A DNA stretch of 64,000 nucleotides from Gordonia hydrophobica NBRC 16057 (GCF_001592365.1 NZ_BCWU01000003.1:310001-374000), one strand, 5' to 3'. Positions 17,555 through 26,911 are shown, counted from the first letter of the stretch. Made by a program: numbers and translations. Notes: generated from the letters alone by a model not told the origin.

Positions 17555-18723
17555 TGGGCCGCAATCGCGTCGCCGTCCTCGGAACCGGTCAGACCAAGTA
17601 CGTCGCCAAACGGCTCGACGTCACCATGGCGGGCCTGGTCCGCGAGGCCATCGACCGCGCGCTCGCCGACGCCCACCTGACGATGGACGACATCGACGCC
17701 ATCGCCATCGGCAAGGCGCCCGACCTGTTCGAGGGGTCGATGATGCCCGAACTCGCCATGGCCGAGGCCATCGGCGCGGTCGGCAAACCCCTGCTGCGGG
17801 TGCACACCGCGGGTTCGGTCGGCGCGTCGACCGCGATCGTCGGATCGTCGATGGTCGGCAGCGGCATCCACCGCCGCGTGCTGGCGGTCTCGTGGGAGAA
17901 GCAGTCGGAGTCCAACGCCATGTGGGCACTGTCGATCCCGGTGCCGTTCACCATGCCGGTGGGTGCGGGGGCGGGCGGCTTCTTCGCTCCCCACGTGCGG
18001 TCGTACATCCACAACTCCGGCGCCCCCGCTCACATCGGCGCGATGGTCGCCGCCAAGGACCGCCGGAACGGCGCCAAGAATCCCCTCGCCCACCTGCATC
18101 AGCCCGACATCACCGTCGAGAAGGTGATGGCCTCGCAGATGCTGTGGGACCCGATCCGCTTCGACGAGACCTGCCCGTCGTCCGACGGCGCGTGCGCGGT
18201 GGTGCTGGGCGACGAGGCGACGGCCGACGACGCGATCGCCGAGGGCCGCACCGTCGCCTGGGTCCACGCCACCGCCATGCGCACCGAACCGCTCGCCTAC
18301 TCGCACCGCAACGTGGTGAGCCCGCAGGCCGGTCGCGACGCCTCGGCCGCCCTGTGGAAGGACGCGGGGATCACCAATCCGCTCGACGAGGTCGACGCCG
18401 CCGAGATCTATGTGCCGTTCTCCTGGTTCGAGCCCATGTGGCTGGAGAACCTCGGGTTCATGCCGGAGTACGAGGGCTGGAAGCTCACCGAGGCCGGCGA
18501 GACCGAGATCGGCGGCAAGCTGCCGGTCAACGCCTCTGGCGGCGTGCTGTCGTCGAACCCGATCGGCGCCTCGGGCATGATCCGCTGCGCCGAGGCTGCC
18601 ATCCAGGTGATGGGCAAGGGCGGCGACCACCAGGTCCCCGATGTCCGCAAGGCGTTCGGCCACGCGTACGGCGGCGGATCGCAGTACTTCTCGATGTGGC
18701 TGCTGGGGGCGGACAAGCCGTAA
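17554..18723 (+). CDS. ltp3: SCPx-type thiolase / steroid aldolase Ltp3
   Basis: A 389-residue thiolase-fold protein with GTGQTKYVAKRLDVTMAGLV at the N-terminus, HTAGSVGASTAIVGSSM near residue 90 and NASGGVLSSNPIGASGMIRCAEA near residue 330. It corresponds to Rv3523 and is translationally coupled to ltp4. The pair probably forms a heteromeric aldolase with the preceding DUF35 protein. The nucleophile position of true thiolases is not filled by cysteine in the GSVGAS segment, which argues against Claisen-type thiolysis. A strong hairpin follows. Confidence 0.82.
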   Translation: MGRNRVAVLGTGQTKYVAKRLDVTMAGLVREAIDRALADAHLTMDDIDAIAIGKAPDLFEGSMMPELAMAEAIGAVGKPLLRVHTAGSVGASTAIVGSSMVGSGIHRRVLAVSWEKQSESNAMWALSIPVPFTMPVGAGAGGFFAPHVRSYIHNSGAPAHIGAMVAAKDRRNGAKNPLAHLHQPDITVEKVMASQMLWDPIRFDETCPSSDGACAVVLGDEATADDAIAEGRTVAWVHATAMRTEPLAYSHRNVVSPQAGRDASAALWKDAGITNPLDEVDAAEIYVPFSWFEPMWLENLGFMPEYEGWKLTEAGETEIGGKLPVNASGGVLSSNPIGASGMIRCAEAAIQVMGKGGDHQVPDVRKAFGHAYGGGSQYFSMWLLGADKP

Positions 18724-18744
18724 GTCCCGCTTCAGCGAGAACAA

Positions 18745-18785
18745 ATGGTGACATACCCGGGTCCTGAACCCGGGTATGTCACCAT
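18745..18785. terminator. Perfect 18-bp hairpin between ltp3 and the HxlR gene
   Basis: ATGGTGACATACCCGGGT (18745-18762) and its exact complement (18768-18785) surround the loop CCTGA. It lies between convergent genes, starting 21 bp after the ltp3 stop; symmetric enough to terminate both strands. Confidence 0.8.
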
Positions 18786-18860
18786 CTGTATCCGTTGCGC
18801 GTTCTTGACCCGGCAGAATCTCCGGGTTCGGCCCGCTACCTGGTGCTGCGCCCAGAACAC

Positions 18861-19193
18861 CTACGCCACTTGCTCGGGCATGTTGTCCTGAACCGCATCG
18901 ACGAGGGCTCGGACGGCGTTCGCCACGGCTTCGCCCGCCGGAGTCAGCGCGTACTCGGGGTGCGCGGGCTTCTCGTCCGACATCGCCCGGGCCACCAGAC
19001 CGTCGCCGGCCAGCACCTTCAACGTCTGCGTCAGCATGCGATCGCTGATGCCTTCCACTTCCTTACGCAATTCCCAGAATCGCTGAGGAGTGGTGCTCAA
19101 CTTGCCCAGCACGAGAGCGCCCCAACGCCCGGTGACGTGCGAAAACACGGCACGCGAGGGGCACTGTTTCGCAAAGACGTCGAACGCCACCAT
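18861..19193 (-). CDS. HxlR-family winged-helix regulator
   Basis: A 110-residue HxlR protein: CPSRAVFSHVTGRWGALVLGKL at residues 11-32, then RFWELRKEVEGISDRMLTQTLKVL (DNA-recognition wing region) and PEYALTPAGEA. The conserved N-terminal cysteine is present (C11), a residue some family members use as a redox or aldehyde sensor. It diverges from a DoxX gene with a small palindrome between them (19222-19238), so it probably represses that gene. Confidence 0.85.
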   Translation of the reverse strand: MVAFDVFAKQCPSRAVFSHVTGRWGALVLGKLSTTPQRFWELRKEVEGISDRMLTQTLKVLAGDGLVARAMSDEKPAHPEYALTPAGEAVANAVRALVDAVQDNMPEQVA

Positions 19194-19221
19194 GCCTTCA
19201 ATGCTAGCTCGCTCGGGTTGA

Positions 19222-19238
19222 ACTTACGAAAAGTAAGT
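19222..19238. promoter_or_regulatory. Candidate HxlR operator
   Basis: ACTTACGAAAAGTAAGT is a perfect 6-bp inverted repeat around five bases, in the divergent region between the HxlR and DoxX genes (28 bp from the HxlR start). The type of spaced AC/GT repeat is usual for HxlR sites. Confidence 0.6.
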
Positions 19239-19301
19239 GCTTGAATCTTGACGTCGCCCCACCACCTGCGGGGCATCGACCCCTCAACAAGGAGCCCCGC
19301 T

Positions 19302-19766
19302 GTGAACAACATCAAGCTCGGCCAGTCGCTGGCCGTCACCGTCGGCCGCGTCATCCTCGGCATCATCTTCGTCATGCACGGCGGACAGAAGTTCTTCGTC
19401 TACGGCATGGACAACGTGCCCGCCAGCTTCGAGGCGATGGGTGCCCCCGCCCCCACCCTGTCCGCCTGGCTCGCGGCCATCGCCGAGCTCGTCGGCGGCA
19501 GCCTGCTGATCATCGGCCTGGCCACCCCGATCGTCGCACTCATCCTGATCCTCGACATGATCGGCGCCCTCTTCATCACCCACATCAGCAACGGCTTCTG
19601 GATCGGCGACGGCGGTTACGAGCTCGTGCTCGCCCTGATCGGCGGACTCCTCGCCGTCGGCTTCGTCCGCCAGGGTCCCCTGGCCGTCGACACCTACCTG
19701 CTCAAGGCTGCAGGCAAGGACTCCGCCGTCACCGGCGCGGCGATCAAGCAGTCCGTCGACGCATAG
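19302..19766 (+). CDS. DoxX-family membrane protein
   Basis: A 154-residue DoxX protein with four predicted membrane segments (about 8-27, 49-69, 72-92 and 104-124) and the family signature VGRVILGIIFVMHGGQKFF. DoxX proteins are thiosulfate:quinone oxidoreductase subunits in archaea and redox-stress membrane proteins in actinobacteria. GTG start at 19302 after AAGGAG. Its partner gene is the divergent HxlR regulator, a common actinobacterial pairing. Confidence 0.85.
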   Translation: MNNIKLGQSLAVTVGRVILGIIFVMHGGQKFFVYGMDNVPASFEAMGAPAPTLSAWLAAIAELVGGSLLIIGLATPIVALILILDMIGALFITHISNGFWIGDGGYELVLALIGGLLAVGFVRQGPLAVDTYLLKAAGKDSAVTGAAIKQSVDA

Positions 19767-19781
19767 TCCACATCGCATGGC

Positions 19782-19818
19782 TCGAGCCCCGTCCATTCAG
19801 TGAATGGACGGGGCTCGA
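19782..19818. terminator. Perfect 18-bp hairpin between DoxX and NTF2-like genes
   Basis: TCGAGCCCCGTCCATTCA (19782-19799), one base, then its exact complement (19801-19818). The central bases act as the loop. It begins 15 bp after the doxX stop and ends 20 bp before the convergent gene's stop. Confidence 0.8.
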
Positions 19819-19838
19819 ATCGTGTCCGGGCCGACTCG

Positions 19839-20282
19839 TCAGGCCTTCCGCGTCGAAGCGATGGTCGCCTCGACCTCCCAGTAGGCGCGTAGCGCCTGCA
19901 TCTTGCCGTCGGCGTCAGCCCGGTACGTGAACACCCCCTCTGCCTCGGAGACGTGTCCGGCGATATGGGTGACGATCTTGCCGATGTAGGCCACCTCGTC
20001 ACCGCAGATGATCTCCTTCTCGAACTGGAAGTCGATCTTCTCCGTCGGCGCGATCGCCTTGTCCCAAAACGCCGACAGCCCCTCGGCGCCCCGGTGCCCC
20101 TTGGCTTCTTCGTCGAACATCGACGGCCCCACCGGGTCTTCCACAGACCCAGTGGCCGAGAAGTTGTCGAGCCACGCCTGCTTGTCACGGACTTCGACGG
20201 CGTCGCGAGAACGTCGACCGGCGAGCACCGCCGGATGATTCTCGCGATCGATGTTCAGATAGGCGGGCGTCTTGTCAGTCAC
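19839..20282 (-). CDS. NTF2/SnoaL-like protein co-transcribed with cyp125
   Basis: A 147-residue cone-fold protein of the NTF2/ketosteroid-isomerase superfamily (DKQAWLDNFSATGSVEDPVG near 34-53, GAEGLSAFWDKAI near 66-78). It starts 7 bp after the cyp125 stop on the same strand, so it is probably expressed with CYP125 from a KstR-type promoter. A steroid-binding or isomerase role is attractive, but the delta-5-3-ketosteroid isomerase Tyr/Asp pattern cannot be confirmed by eye. SnoaL-like hydratase or carrier roles remain possible. Confidence 0.7.
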   Translation of the reverse strand: MTDKTPAYLNIDRENHPAVLAGRRSRDAVEVRDKQAWLDNFSATGSVEDPVGPSMFDEEAKGHRGAEGLSAFWDKAIAPTEKIDFQFEKEIICGDEVAYIGKIVTHIAGHVSEAEGVFTYRADADGKMQALRAYWEVEATIASTRKA

Positions 20283-20289
20283 GGGTCCC

Positions 20290-21558
20290 TCACTCGGTTC
20301 CGTAATCGACCTGGAGTTCCTTGATGCCGTTGATCCACCCGTGCCGCAGACGACGCGGGGCGTCGAGCTTGGTGATGTCGGGCACGAGGTCGGCCAGGGC
20401 GTTGAACATCAGGTTGATCTCCATGCGGGCCAGGTTGGCGCCGATGCAGAAGTGCGTTCCGTTGCCACCGAAGCCGACGTGCGGGTTCGGGTCGCGGAGG
20501 ATGTCGAACGTGTACGGATCGTCGAAGACGTCCTCGTCGTAGTTCGCCGAGCCGTAGAAGAGACCGACGCGCTGCCCCTTCTTGATCTCCACCCCGCCGA
20601 CGGTGGTATCGACCTTGGCGGTGCGCTGGAAGCAGTTCACCGGCGTCGCCCAGCGGACGATCTCGTCGACGGCCGTCGCCGGACGCTCCTTCTTGAACAG
20701 TTCCCACTGGTCGGGGTGGTCCATGAAGGCGTTGATGCCGTGCGTGATCGCGTTGCGGGTGGTCTCGTTGCCCGCGACGGTCAGCAGGATGAAGAAGAAT
20801 CCGAACTCGGCTTCGGTGAGCCCGTGTCCGTCGATGTCGGCTTCGACCAACTGGGTGACGATGTCGTCGGCCGGGCACTTGCGGCGCTCCTCGGCCATGT
20901 TGTACCCGTAGCCGAGGATCTCCATGTTCGCGGTCAGCGGATCGATCTCGAAGTCGGGGTCGTCGCCGTTCATCATGGCGTTGGACCAGTCGAACAGCTT
21001 GGTGCGATCCTCTTCGGGTACGCCGAGGAGATCGGCGATGGCCAGCAGCGGCAGGTCGACGGCGACCTGTTCGACGAAGTCGCCCTTACCGGCCTCCGCA
21101 GCCTTGGTCACGATGCGGCGCGCGGCCTCGTCGAGCTTCTCCTCGAGGGCGTGGACGGCCTTCGGCGTGAAGGCCCGCGAGACGATCTTGCGCAGACGTG
21201 TGTGCTCCGGCGGATCGTGGTTGATCAGCAGCGACTTGGTAACCTCGAGCTGCTCGGGGGGCATCTCATCGTCGAACCGCATGATGACGCCGTTCTCGTT
21301 CGCCGACCAGTCGTCGGCGTTCTTCGAGATCTCCCGAATGTCGTCGAGCTTGGACACCACCCAGTAGCCGCCGTCATGGAACCCACCGCCCTTGCCCGGC
21401 AGTTGCGCATTCCACCAGACGGGCGCAGTCCTGCGGAGTTCGGCGAACTCCTTGACCGGGAGCCCCTGCTGCAACAGGTCGGGATTGGTGAAGTCCCACC
21501 CTTCCTGATGCATGAACGGACATGTGCCGGACGCGCTGTCGCTCTGCGTCTGGGTCAC
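20290..21558 (-). CDS. cyp125: Steroid C26-monooxygenase CYP125
   Basis: A 422-residue cytochrome P450 with the I-helix LLTVAGNETTRNAI near residue 245, the ExxR motif in DEIVRWATP and the heme-cysteine loop GFGGNGTHFCIGANLARME near residue 363. The N-terminal LPVKEFAELRRTAPVWW and overall sequence match Rv3545c. CYP125 oxidises the terminal C26 methyl of cholesterol or cholestenone to the acid used by FadD19. Electron donors may be one of the two 3Fe-4S ferredoxins in this window (1973 or 23441). It is divergent from fadA5. Confidence 0.93.
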   Translation of the reverse strand: MTQTQSDSASGTCPFMHQEGWDFTNPDLLQQGLPVKEFAELRRTAPVWWNAQLPGKGGGFHDGGYWVVSKLDDIREISKNADDWSANENGVIMRFDDEMPPEQLEVTKSLLINHDPPEHTRLRKIVSRAFTPKAVHALEEKLDEAARRIVTKAAEAGKGDFVEQVAVDLPLLAIADLLGVPEEDRTKLFDWSNAMMNGDDPDFEIDPLTANMEILGYGYNMAEERRKCPADDIVTQLVEADIDGHGLTEAEFGFFFILLTVAGNETTRNAITHGINAFMDHPDQWELFKKERPATAVDEIVRWATPVNCFQRTAKVDTTVGGVEIKKGQRVGLFYGSANYDEDVFDDPYTFDILRDPNPHVGFGGNGTHFCIGANLARMEINLMFNALADLVPDITKLDAPRRLRHGWINGIKELQVDYGTE

Positions 21559-21604
21559 GTCATCACCTCAATTCTTGAGCGTATGCGGATTCCCCCGACA
21601 TAAC

Positions 21605-21618
21605 GAGAACCCGTTACA
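21605..21618. promoter_or_regulatory. KstR-like box on the cyp125 side
   Basis: GAGAACCCGTTACA fits TnnAACnnGTTnnA except that the first base is G. It lies 46 bp upstream of cyp125. Confidence 0.6.
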
Positions 21619-21652
21619 ATTTTGGTAGCTCTCACTCTGCCACACTGGATAG

Positions 21653-22876
<1,224 letters not shown>

Positions 22877-22892
22877 CCGGCAGGCAGGGACA

Positions 22893-23387
22893 GTGGATCC
22901 GAATGCGCGTCCGGCACAGCTCGATTCACCCGTGGTCGCGCGGATCATCAAGGCGGGTTCGCGGCTCAACACGCGGATGTACCGACTGACCCGTGGCAAG
23001 CTCGGCGGCACCTGGCGGGTCGGCGCCGCACTGCGCAAGCCCACCCCTGTCTGCCTGCTCACCACCATCGGCCGCAAGTCAGGCCAGGAGCGGACGGTGC
23101 CGCTCCTCTACCTGCGCGACGGCGACGCGATCGTCGTCGTCGCGTCGCAGGGCGGACTCCCGAAGAATCCTGCGTGGTATCACAACGTGCGCGCCGAGCC
23201 GAACGTCCGTATTCAGACGGGCGGTGTCGACCGCCCGTTCCGCGCCCGCATCGCCGACGCCGCCGAGCGCGCCGACCTGTGGCCTCGCCTCGTGGAGCTG
23301 TACGCCGACTTCGACACCTACGCCGCGTGGACCGATCGTGAGATCCCGGTCGTGATCTGCGAACCGGCGGGGCGGTCTCCCGGGTGA
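22893..23387 (+). CDS. Ddn-family F420-dependent nitroreductase
   Basis: A 164-residue split-beta-barrel protein of the deazaflavin-dependent nitroreductase family, with LTTIGRKSGQERTVPLLYLRDGD near residue 62, YHNVRAEPNV near residue 96 and the C-terminal PVVICEPA. It follows fadA5 as Rv3547 (ddn) does. Family members use reduced F420 to reduce quinones and some nitro drugs. The GTG start lies 16 bp after fadA5, so they are probably co-transcribed. Menaquinone reduction is a likely role, not demonstrated. Confidence 0.85.
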   Translation: MDPNARPAQLDSPVVARIIKAGSRLNTRMYRLTRGKLGGTWRVGAALRKPTPVCLLTTIGRKSGQERTVPLLYLRDGDAIVVVASQGGLPKNPAWYHNVRAEPNVRIQTGGVDRPFRARIADAAERADLWPRLVELYADFDTYAAWTDREIPVVICEPAGRSPG

Positions 23388-23440
23388 CGCAGCGACGCCC
23401 TCGCCTGCGAGCGCCGGACGCGCATCGAGATCACCGTGCG

Positions 23441-23683
23441 TCAGGGGAGGTCGACCGGCTTCCCGTCGGCGAGGAGCGTCAGCGCTGACTTCGGGCAGCG
23501 GGTCACCGCGGCGATGACCCGGCCCTCGGCCTCCTCGGTCACGTTCTCGTCGGTCACGACGACGAAGCCGTCGTCGTCGAGTTCGAAGTGGTCCGGCGCC
23601 GCTTTCACGCATTCGCCGTAACCGTCGCACAGGTCCAGATCGGCGACGACGGTCAGCGTCGGCGAATCATCGATCGCACTCAT
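23441..23683 (-). CDS. 3Fe-4S ferredoxin
   Basis: An 80-residue ferredoxin with cysteines at 19, 25 and 63 only, exactly the three needed for a 3Fe-4S cluster, in the usual frame LDLCDGYGECVKAAPDHFEL...TRCPKSAL. It overlaps the stop of the upstream acyl-CoA ligase by four bases (ATGA), so it is translationally coupled to it. As the ligase has a perfect KstR box, this ferredoxin is likely steroid-induced and a second candidate donor for CYP125 or KstR-regulon oxygenases. Confidence 0.87.
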   Translation of the reverse strand: MSAIDDSPTLTVVADLDLCDGYGECVKAAPDHFELDDDGFVVVTDENVTEEAEGRVIAAVTRCPKSALTLLADGKPVDLP

Positions 23684-25296
23684 CCGACCGCACGACCCGC
23701 ACCGTCCCAGAACTGCGCCCGGAGGGCCTTCTTATCCGGTTTGCCGAGCGCGGTCAGCGGCAGCGCGTCGACGAAGACCACCTGCTTCGGCGACTGCACG
23801 GCGCCCTTGCGCTCCTTCACCGCCGCCTGGATGTCCTGCACCACAGCGGCTTTCGCCCCCTCGCCGGCGTCGGCGTCCGGACGCAGCACCACCACCGCCG
23901 TCACCGCCTCGCCCCACTTCTCGTCGGGCACGCCGATCACTCCCACCTGCGCGACCGCCGGATGCTCGGCCACCACATCCTCCACCTCGCGCGGGAACAC
24001 GTTGAAGCCGCCGGAGACGATCATGTCCTTGGTGCGGTCGACGATGAACCAGAAGCCGTCGTCGTCTTCGCGCGCCACATCGCCGGTGTGCAGCCAGCCG
24101 TCGACGAAGGTCTCGGCCGTCTGCTTCGGAAGTCCCAGATAGCCGCCCGCCAGCAAGGGACCGGACACGCAGATCTCACCGGGCTCGCCGCGCGGCACCC
24201 GGTTGCCCTCGGGATCGAGCAACGCGGTCCGCAGGAACGCCGAGGGGCGACCGCAGCTGCCGAGCCGTGCCTGATCATGCTCGTCCTTGCGGAGGTAGCT
24301 GATGACCATCGGCGCCTCGGACTGCCCGTAGTACTGCGCGAAAATGGGCCCGAATCGTTCGATCGCCTCGGCCAATCGCACCGGGTTCATCGGCGAGGCG
24401 CCGTAGTAGACGGTCTCCAGCGACGAGAGGTCGCGGGTGCGAGAGTCGGGGTGGTCCATCAGCGCGTACAGCATCGACGGCACCAGCATGGTGGCGGTGA
24501 TCCGTTCGCGTTCAATGGTTTCCAGCACCTCAGCGGGATTGAAACCGCCGAGGACCAACATGGTGCCGCCCTTGATGAGGGTCGGGACGAAGAATGCGGC
24601 GCCCGCATGAGAGAGGGGCGTGCACATGAGGAACTTGGGACGCTCGGGCCATTCCCATTCGGCCATCTGGATCTGCGTCATGGTGAGCATCGCGCGTGCG
24701 GTGCCGATGACACCCTTCGGTTTGCCGGTGGTGCCGCCGGTGTAGGTGATGGAGACGATGTGCTCGGGATCCAGGACGGCGGCCGTCAATTCCTGCGCAG
24801 CGAAGGCGTCGGCGGCGGCGACGATGTCGACGCCGACATCGGCCAACTCGGCAGGCACCGGCCCCAGCGTCAGCACCTGCGTGAGGCTCTCGACCCGCTT
24901 GACCAGCTCGACGGCGCGCTCGACGAAGGTCGGATTCGGGTCGATCACCAGGGTCGAGACCGCAGCGTCAGCGAGGACGTACGCGTGGTCGTCGAGCGAC
25001 CCGAGCGGGTGCAGTGCAGTCCGACGCCACCCCTGTGTCTGGCCGGCCCCGATGACGAAGAGGACCTCGGGCCGATTCAGCGCGAGCAGGCCCACCGCGG
25101 TGCCGGTTCCCGCCCCCGCGGCCTCGAACGCCTGAATGTAGCGGCTCACCTGCTCTGCCATCTGCGCACCGGTCAGCTCGGTCTCACCGAGCCGCAGGAC
25201 GGGAGCGTCTCGATGTCTACTGAGTGCGGCGACCATCAGATCGCCGAGATGTACCGGGTTGCGCAGCACGTCGACGGTGTTCGGTTCAGATCCCAT
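23680..25296 (-). CDS. FadD8-like acyl-CoA synthetase under a KstR box
   Basis: A 538-residue ANL ligase with [14 protein letters not shown] near residue 183, the adenylation motif QYYGQSEAP near residue 315 and the hinge WLHTGDVAREDDDGFWFIVDR near residue 395; the C-terminal lysine lies in LTALGKPDKKALR. It most resembles the FadD8 group rather than FadD3, FadD17 or FadD19. A perfect KstR box 10 bp upstream marks it as part of the steroid regulon. The substrate is unknown; a side-chain acid of non-cholesterol sterols is possible. Confidence 0.8.
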   Translation of the reverse strand: MGSEPNTVDVLRNPVHLGDLMVAALSRHRDAPVLRLGETELTGAQMAEQVSRYIQAFEAAGAGTGTAVGLLALNRPEVLFVIGAGQTQGWRRTALHPLGSLDDHAYVLADAAVSTLVIDPNPTFVERAVELVKRVESLTQVLTLGPVPAELADVGVDIVAAADAFAAQELTAAVLDPEHIVSITYTGGTTGKPKGVIGTARAMLTMTQIQMAEWEWPERPKFLMCTPLSHAGAAFFVPTLIKGGTMLVLGGFNPAEVLETIERERITATMLVPSMLYALMDHPDSRTRDLSSLETVYYGASPMNPVRLAEAIERFGPIFAQYYGQSEAPMVISYLRKDEHDQARLGSCGRPSAFLRTALLDPEGNRVPRGEPGEICVSGPLLAGGYLGLPKQTAETFVDGWLHTGDVAREDDDGFWFIVDRTKDMIVSGGFNVFPREVEDVVAEHPAVAQVGVIGVPDEKWGEAVTAVVVLRPDADAGEGAKAAVVQDIQAAVKERKGAVQSPKQVVFVDALPLTALGKPDKKALRAQFWDGAGRAVG

Positions 25297-25306
25297 AGCC
25301 GAATAC

Positions 25307-25320
25307 TAGAACGTGTTCTA
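25307..25320. promoter_or_regulatory. KstR box upstream of the fadD8-like/ferredoxin operon
   Basis: TAGAACGTGTTCTA, a perfect match to TnnAACnnGTTnnA and identical to the box at 15425. It lies 10 bp before the ligase start and 141 bp before the divergent GNAT fusion gene. Confidence 0.85.
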
Positions 25321-25460
25321 ACTTTTCGGAAGGTGGTGACCGAAAACCGTTGCCACACACTTTCACACGATCTCGGCGGGTCGCACCGACTCGCCGACGA
25401 CATTTCGACCCGCACGAGAAAGAACAAGCAGACAGCTCCGATCACACTTACTATCGAGCT

Positions 25461-26117
25461 ATGACTGATCTGGACCAGGCAGCAACCCGACGAGACATCA
25501 CCGACGCGCTGTTGACGGCGATGGAACGACGACACGAGGTCCTCGACGTGATCGTCGAGGCCGAGGATCGCGACGCCGCCGCGACCGCCATCGCCGACCT
25601 GCTCGGCAAGTCGAAGCTGGGCGCCGAGGCCATCCTGAACATGTCGTTCTACCAGCTCACCAAGACCGAGCGTCGTAACAACCAGGCCGAACTCGACAAC
25701 CTCAACGAGGCCGTCACGTTCACCCTCGCCGAACGCCCCGCCAGCTCCGGCGACAGCCTCGACCTCCGTCCGTTCTCCGCCGACGAGGACGCCGACCTCT
25801 TCGCCGAGCGCACCGCCGAGCAGGGCGTGGCGGGCGACGGCTCCGGCGCCCCCGCGGGCGACGTGGGCGACGAGATCGCCAAGGGCGTCGGCCGCGTCGA
25901 CGCCGAGGACGCCGTCTGGCTCGTCGCCGTCGAGGGCGACGCCAAGATCGGCATCGTCTTCGGTGAGCTCAGCGGAGGCGAGGTGGACGTCCGCATCTGG
26001 ATCCGCCCGTCCGCTCGCAAGCACGGCTACGGCACCGCAGCGCTCCGCAAATCGCGCGCGGAGATGGCCGCACTGTTCCCCGGCGTTCCCATGGTGGTCC
26101 GAGCGCCCAGCGCCTGA
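25461..26117 (+). CDS. GyrA-like helical domain fused to a GNAT acetyltransferase domain
   Basis: A 218-residue protein. Residues about 12-85 (ITDALLTAMERRHEVLDVIV, LLGKSKLGAEAILNMSFYQLTKTERRNNQAELDNL) resemble the helical dimer-interface segment of DNA gyrase subunit A, where the family has EAQAILDMQLRRLTGLER. A charged linker follows (about 90-150), then a short GNAT-like half: AVEGDAKIGIVFGEL, VDVRIWIRPSARKHGYGTAALR with the acetyl-CoA loop R-x-x-G-x-G/A partly visible as RKHGYGT. Function unknown; the GNAT part looks truncated at the C-terminus. It stands alone, ending at a 15-bp hairpin. Confidence 0.7.
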   Translation: MTDLDQAATRRDITDALLTAMERRHEVLDVIVEAEDRDAAATAIADLLGKSKLGAEAILNMSFYQLTKTERRNNQAELDNLNEAVTFTLAERPASSGDSLDLRPFSADEDADLFAERTAEQGVAGDGSGAPAGDVGDEIAKGVGRVDAEDAVWLVAVEGDAKIGIVFGELSGGEVDVRIWIRPSARKHGYGTAALRKSRAEMAALFPGVPMVVRAPSA

Positions 26118-26133
26118 CGGTCTCGATCACGAG

Positions 26134-26166
26134 GGCAGGCCCGATCCGCACCGGACCGGGCCTGCC
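26134..26166. terminator. Hairpin between the GNAT fusion and a TetR gene
   Basis: GGCAGGCCCG (26134-26143) pairs with CGGGCCTGCC (26157-26166), with TCCG/CGGA extending the stem inward; 14 of 15 pairs match around a 3-base loop. It spans the gap between the converging genes. Confidence 0.7.
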
Positions 26167-26172
26167 GTCGTT

Positions 26173-26748
26173 CTATGCGTCGGGCACCGGTGGCGCGTCC
26201 GCGCCCATCGTGTGCTCGAGCAGCGCCCGAAAGCCCGCCCGCAGCGCGGGCAGCGACGGAGCGGTGCTCATCTGGTAACCGATCATCAGGTACATCGCGA
26301 CCTGCGCGAACGCGTCGGCTTCGTCCTCGTCCGCAATCACTTCGGCAGTCGTGGCCGCGATCACCTGCGCCCGCTCGCGGTCGACCTCTTGCAGATGTCG
26401 TCGCACCTCGTCGTCGTGCGTCGCCCAGACCCGGATCGCCGACTCCGACGCCCGGTCGAGCGTCAGGCCGATGTCGGTGAGCACGGCGACGCGCTCGCGC
26501 GGATCCGCGACGGCCAGCGCGGCGTCGATCAACCGTCGGCTCTGCTCGTGCCGCCAGTACGCGATGAGCGCAGTCTTGAAATCCGCCCAGTTCCCGAACG
26601 CGTGGTAAAAGCTCCCGGTGGTCGCGCCCGCCGCCCTGCAGACCTGCGCCAACTTCAGCCCCGCATGACCGCCCTCGCCGAGCACCGTCAGGCCGGCGTC
26701 GAGGAAGCGCCGCCGGGCGTGTTCGGACGGAACCGACTTCTTCGCCAT
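26173..26748 (-). CDS. TetR-family regulator divergent from an MpaB-type protein
   Basis: A 191-residue TetR protein (MAKKSVPSEHARRRFLDAGL start; helix-turn-helix GLKLAQVCRAAGATTGSFYHAFGNWADF). I use the ATG at 26748, which starts a canonical TetR N-terminus; the frame is open 32 codons further, but those residues look non-conserved and Arg-rich. It shares a divergent region with the MpaB gene and a clean palindrome (26859-26884), so it likely represses that gene. Confidence 0.82.
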   Translation of the reverse strand: MAKKSVPSEHARRRFLDAGLTVLGEGGHAGLKLAQVCRAAGATTGSFYHAFGNWADFKTALIAYWRHEQSRRLIDAALAVADPRERVAVLTDIGLTLDRASESAIRVWATHDDEVRRHLQEVDRERAQVIAATTAEVIADEDEADAFAQVAMYLMIGYQMSTAPSLPALRAGFRALLEHTMGADAPPVPDA

Positions 26749-26858
26749 GCGAACCAGCTTTCCACATCGAGAGAAGGCCGCCGGGGCGGCGACCAACCGC
26801 ATGCCGGAGAGTGATCGGACGGCGAAGCGCCGGGATCTCCACAAGTGACCCCTTGCAC

Positions 26859-26884
26859 AAAACTATAAGTTGACTTACAGTTTT
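26859..26884. promoter_or_regulatory. TetR operator candidate
   Basis: AAAACTATAAG-TTGA-CTTACAGTTTT: 11-bp arms with a single mismatch around four bases, 28 bp before the MpaB start. The arms contain ACTnTAAG words typical of TetR sites in this group. The AT-rich core probably overlaps promoter elements. Confidence 0.75.
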
Positions 26885-26911
26885 GCCACGACCCGGCAAG
26901 GAGCTCCGAAC

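Noticed and set aside
23680..25296. Assignment of the ligase as FadD3
   Set aside because: FadD3 is at 45071-46615 with better matching sequence and a KstR2 box; this one has a KstR box and FadD8-like sequence.
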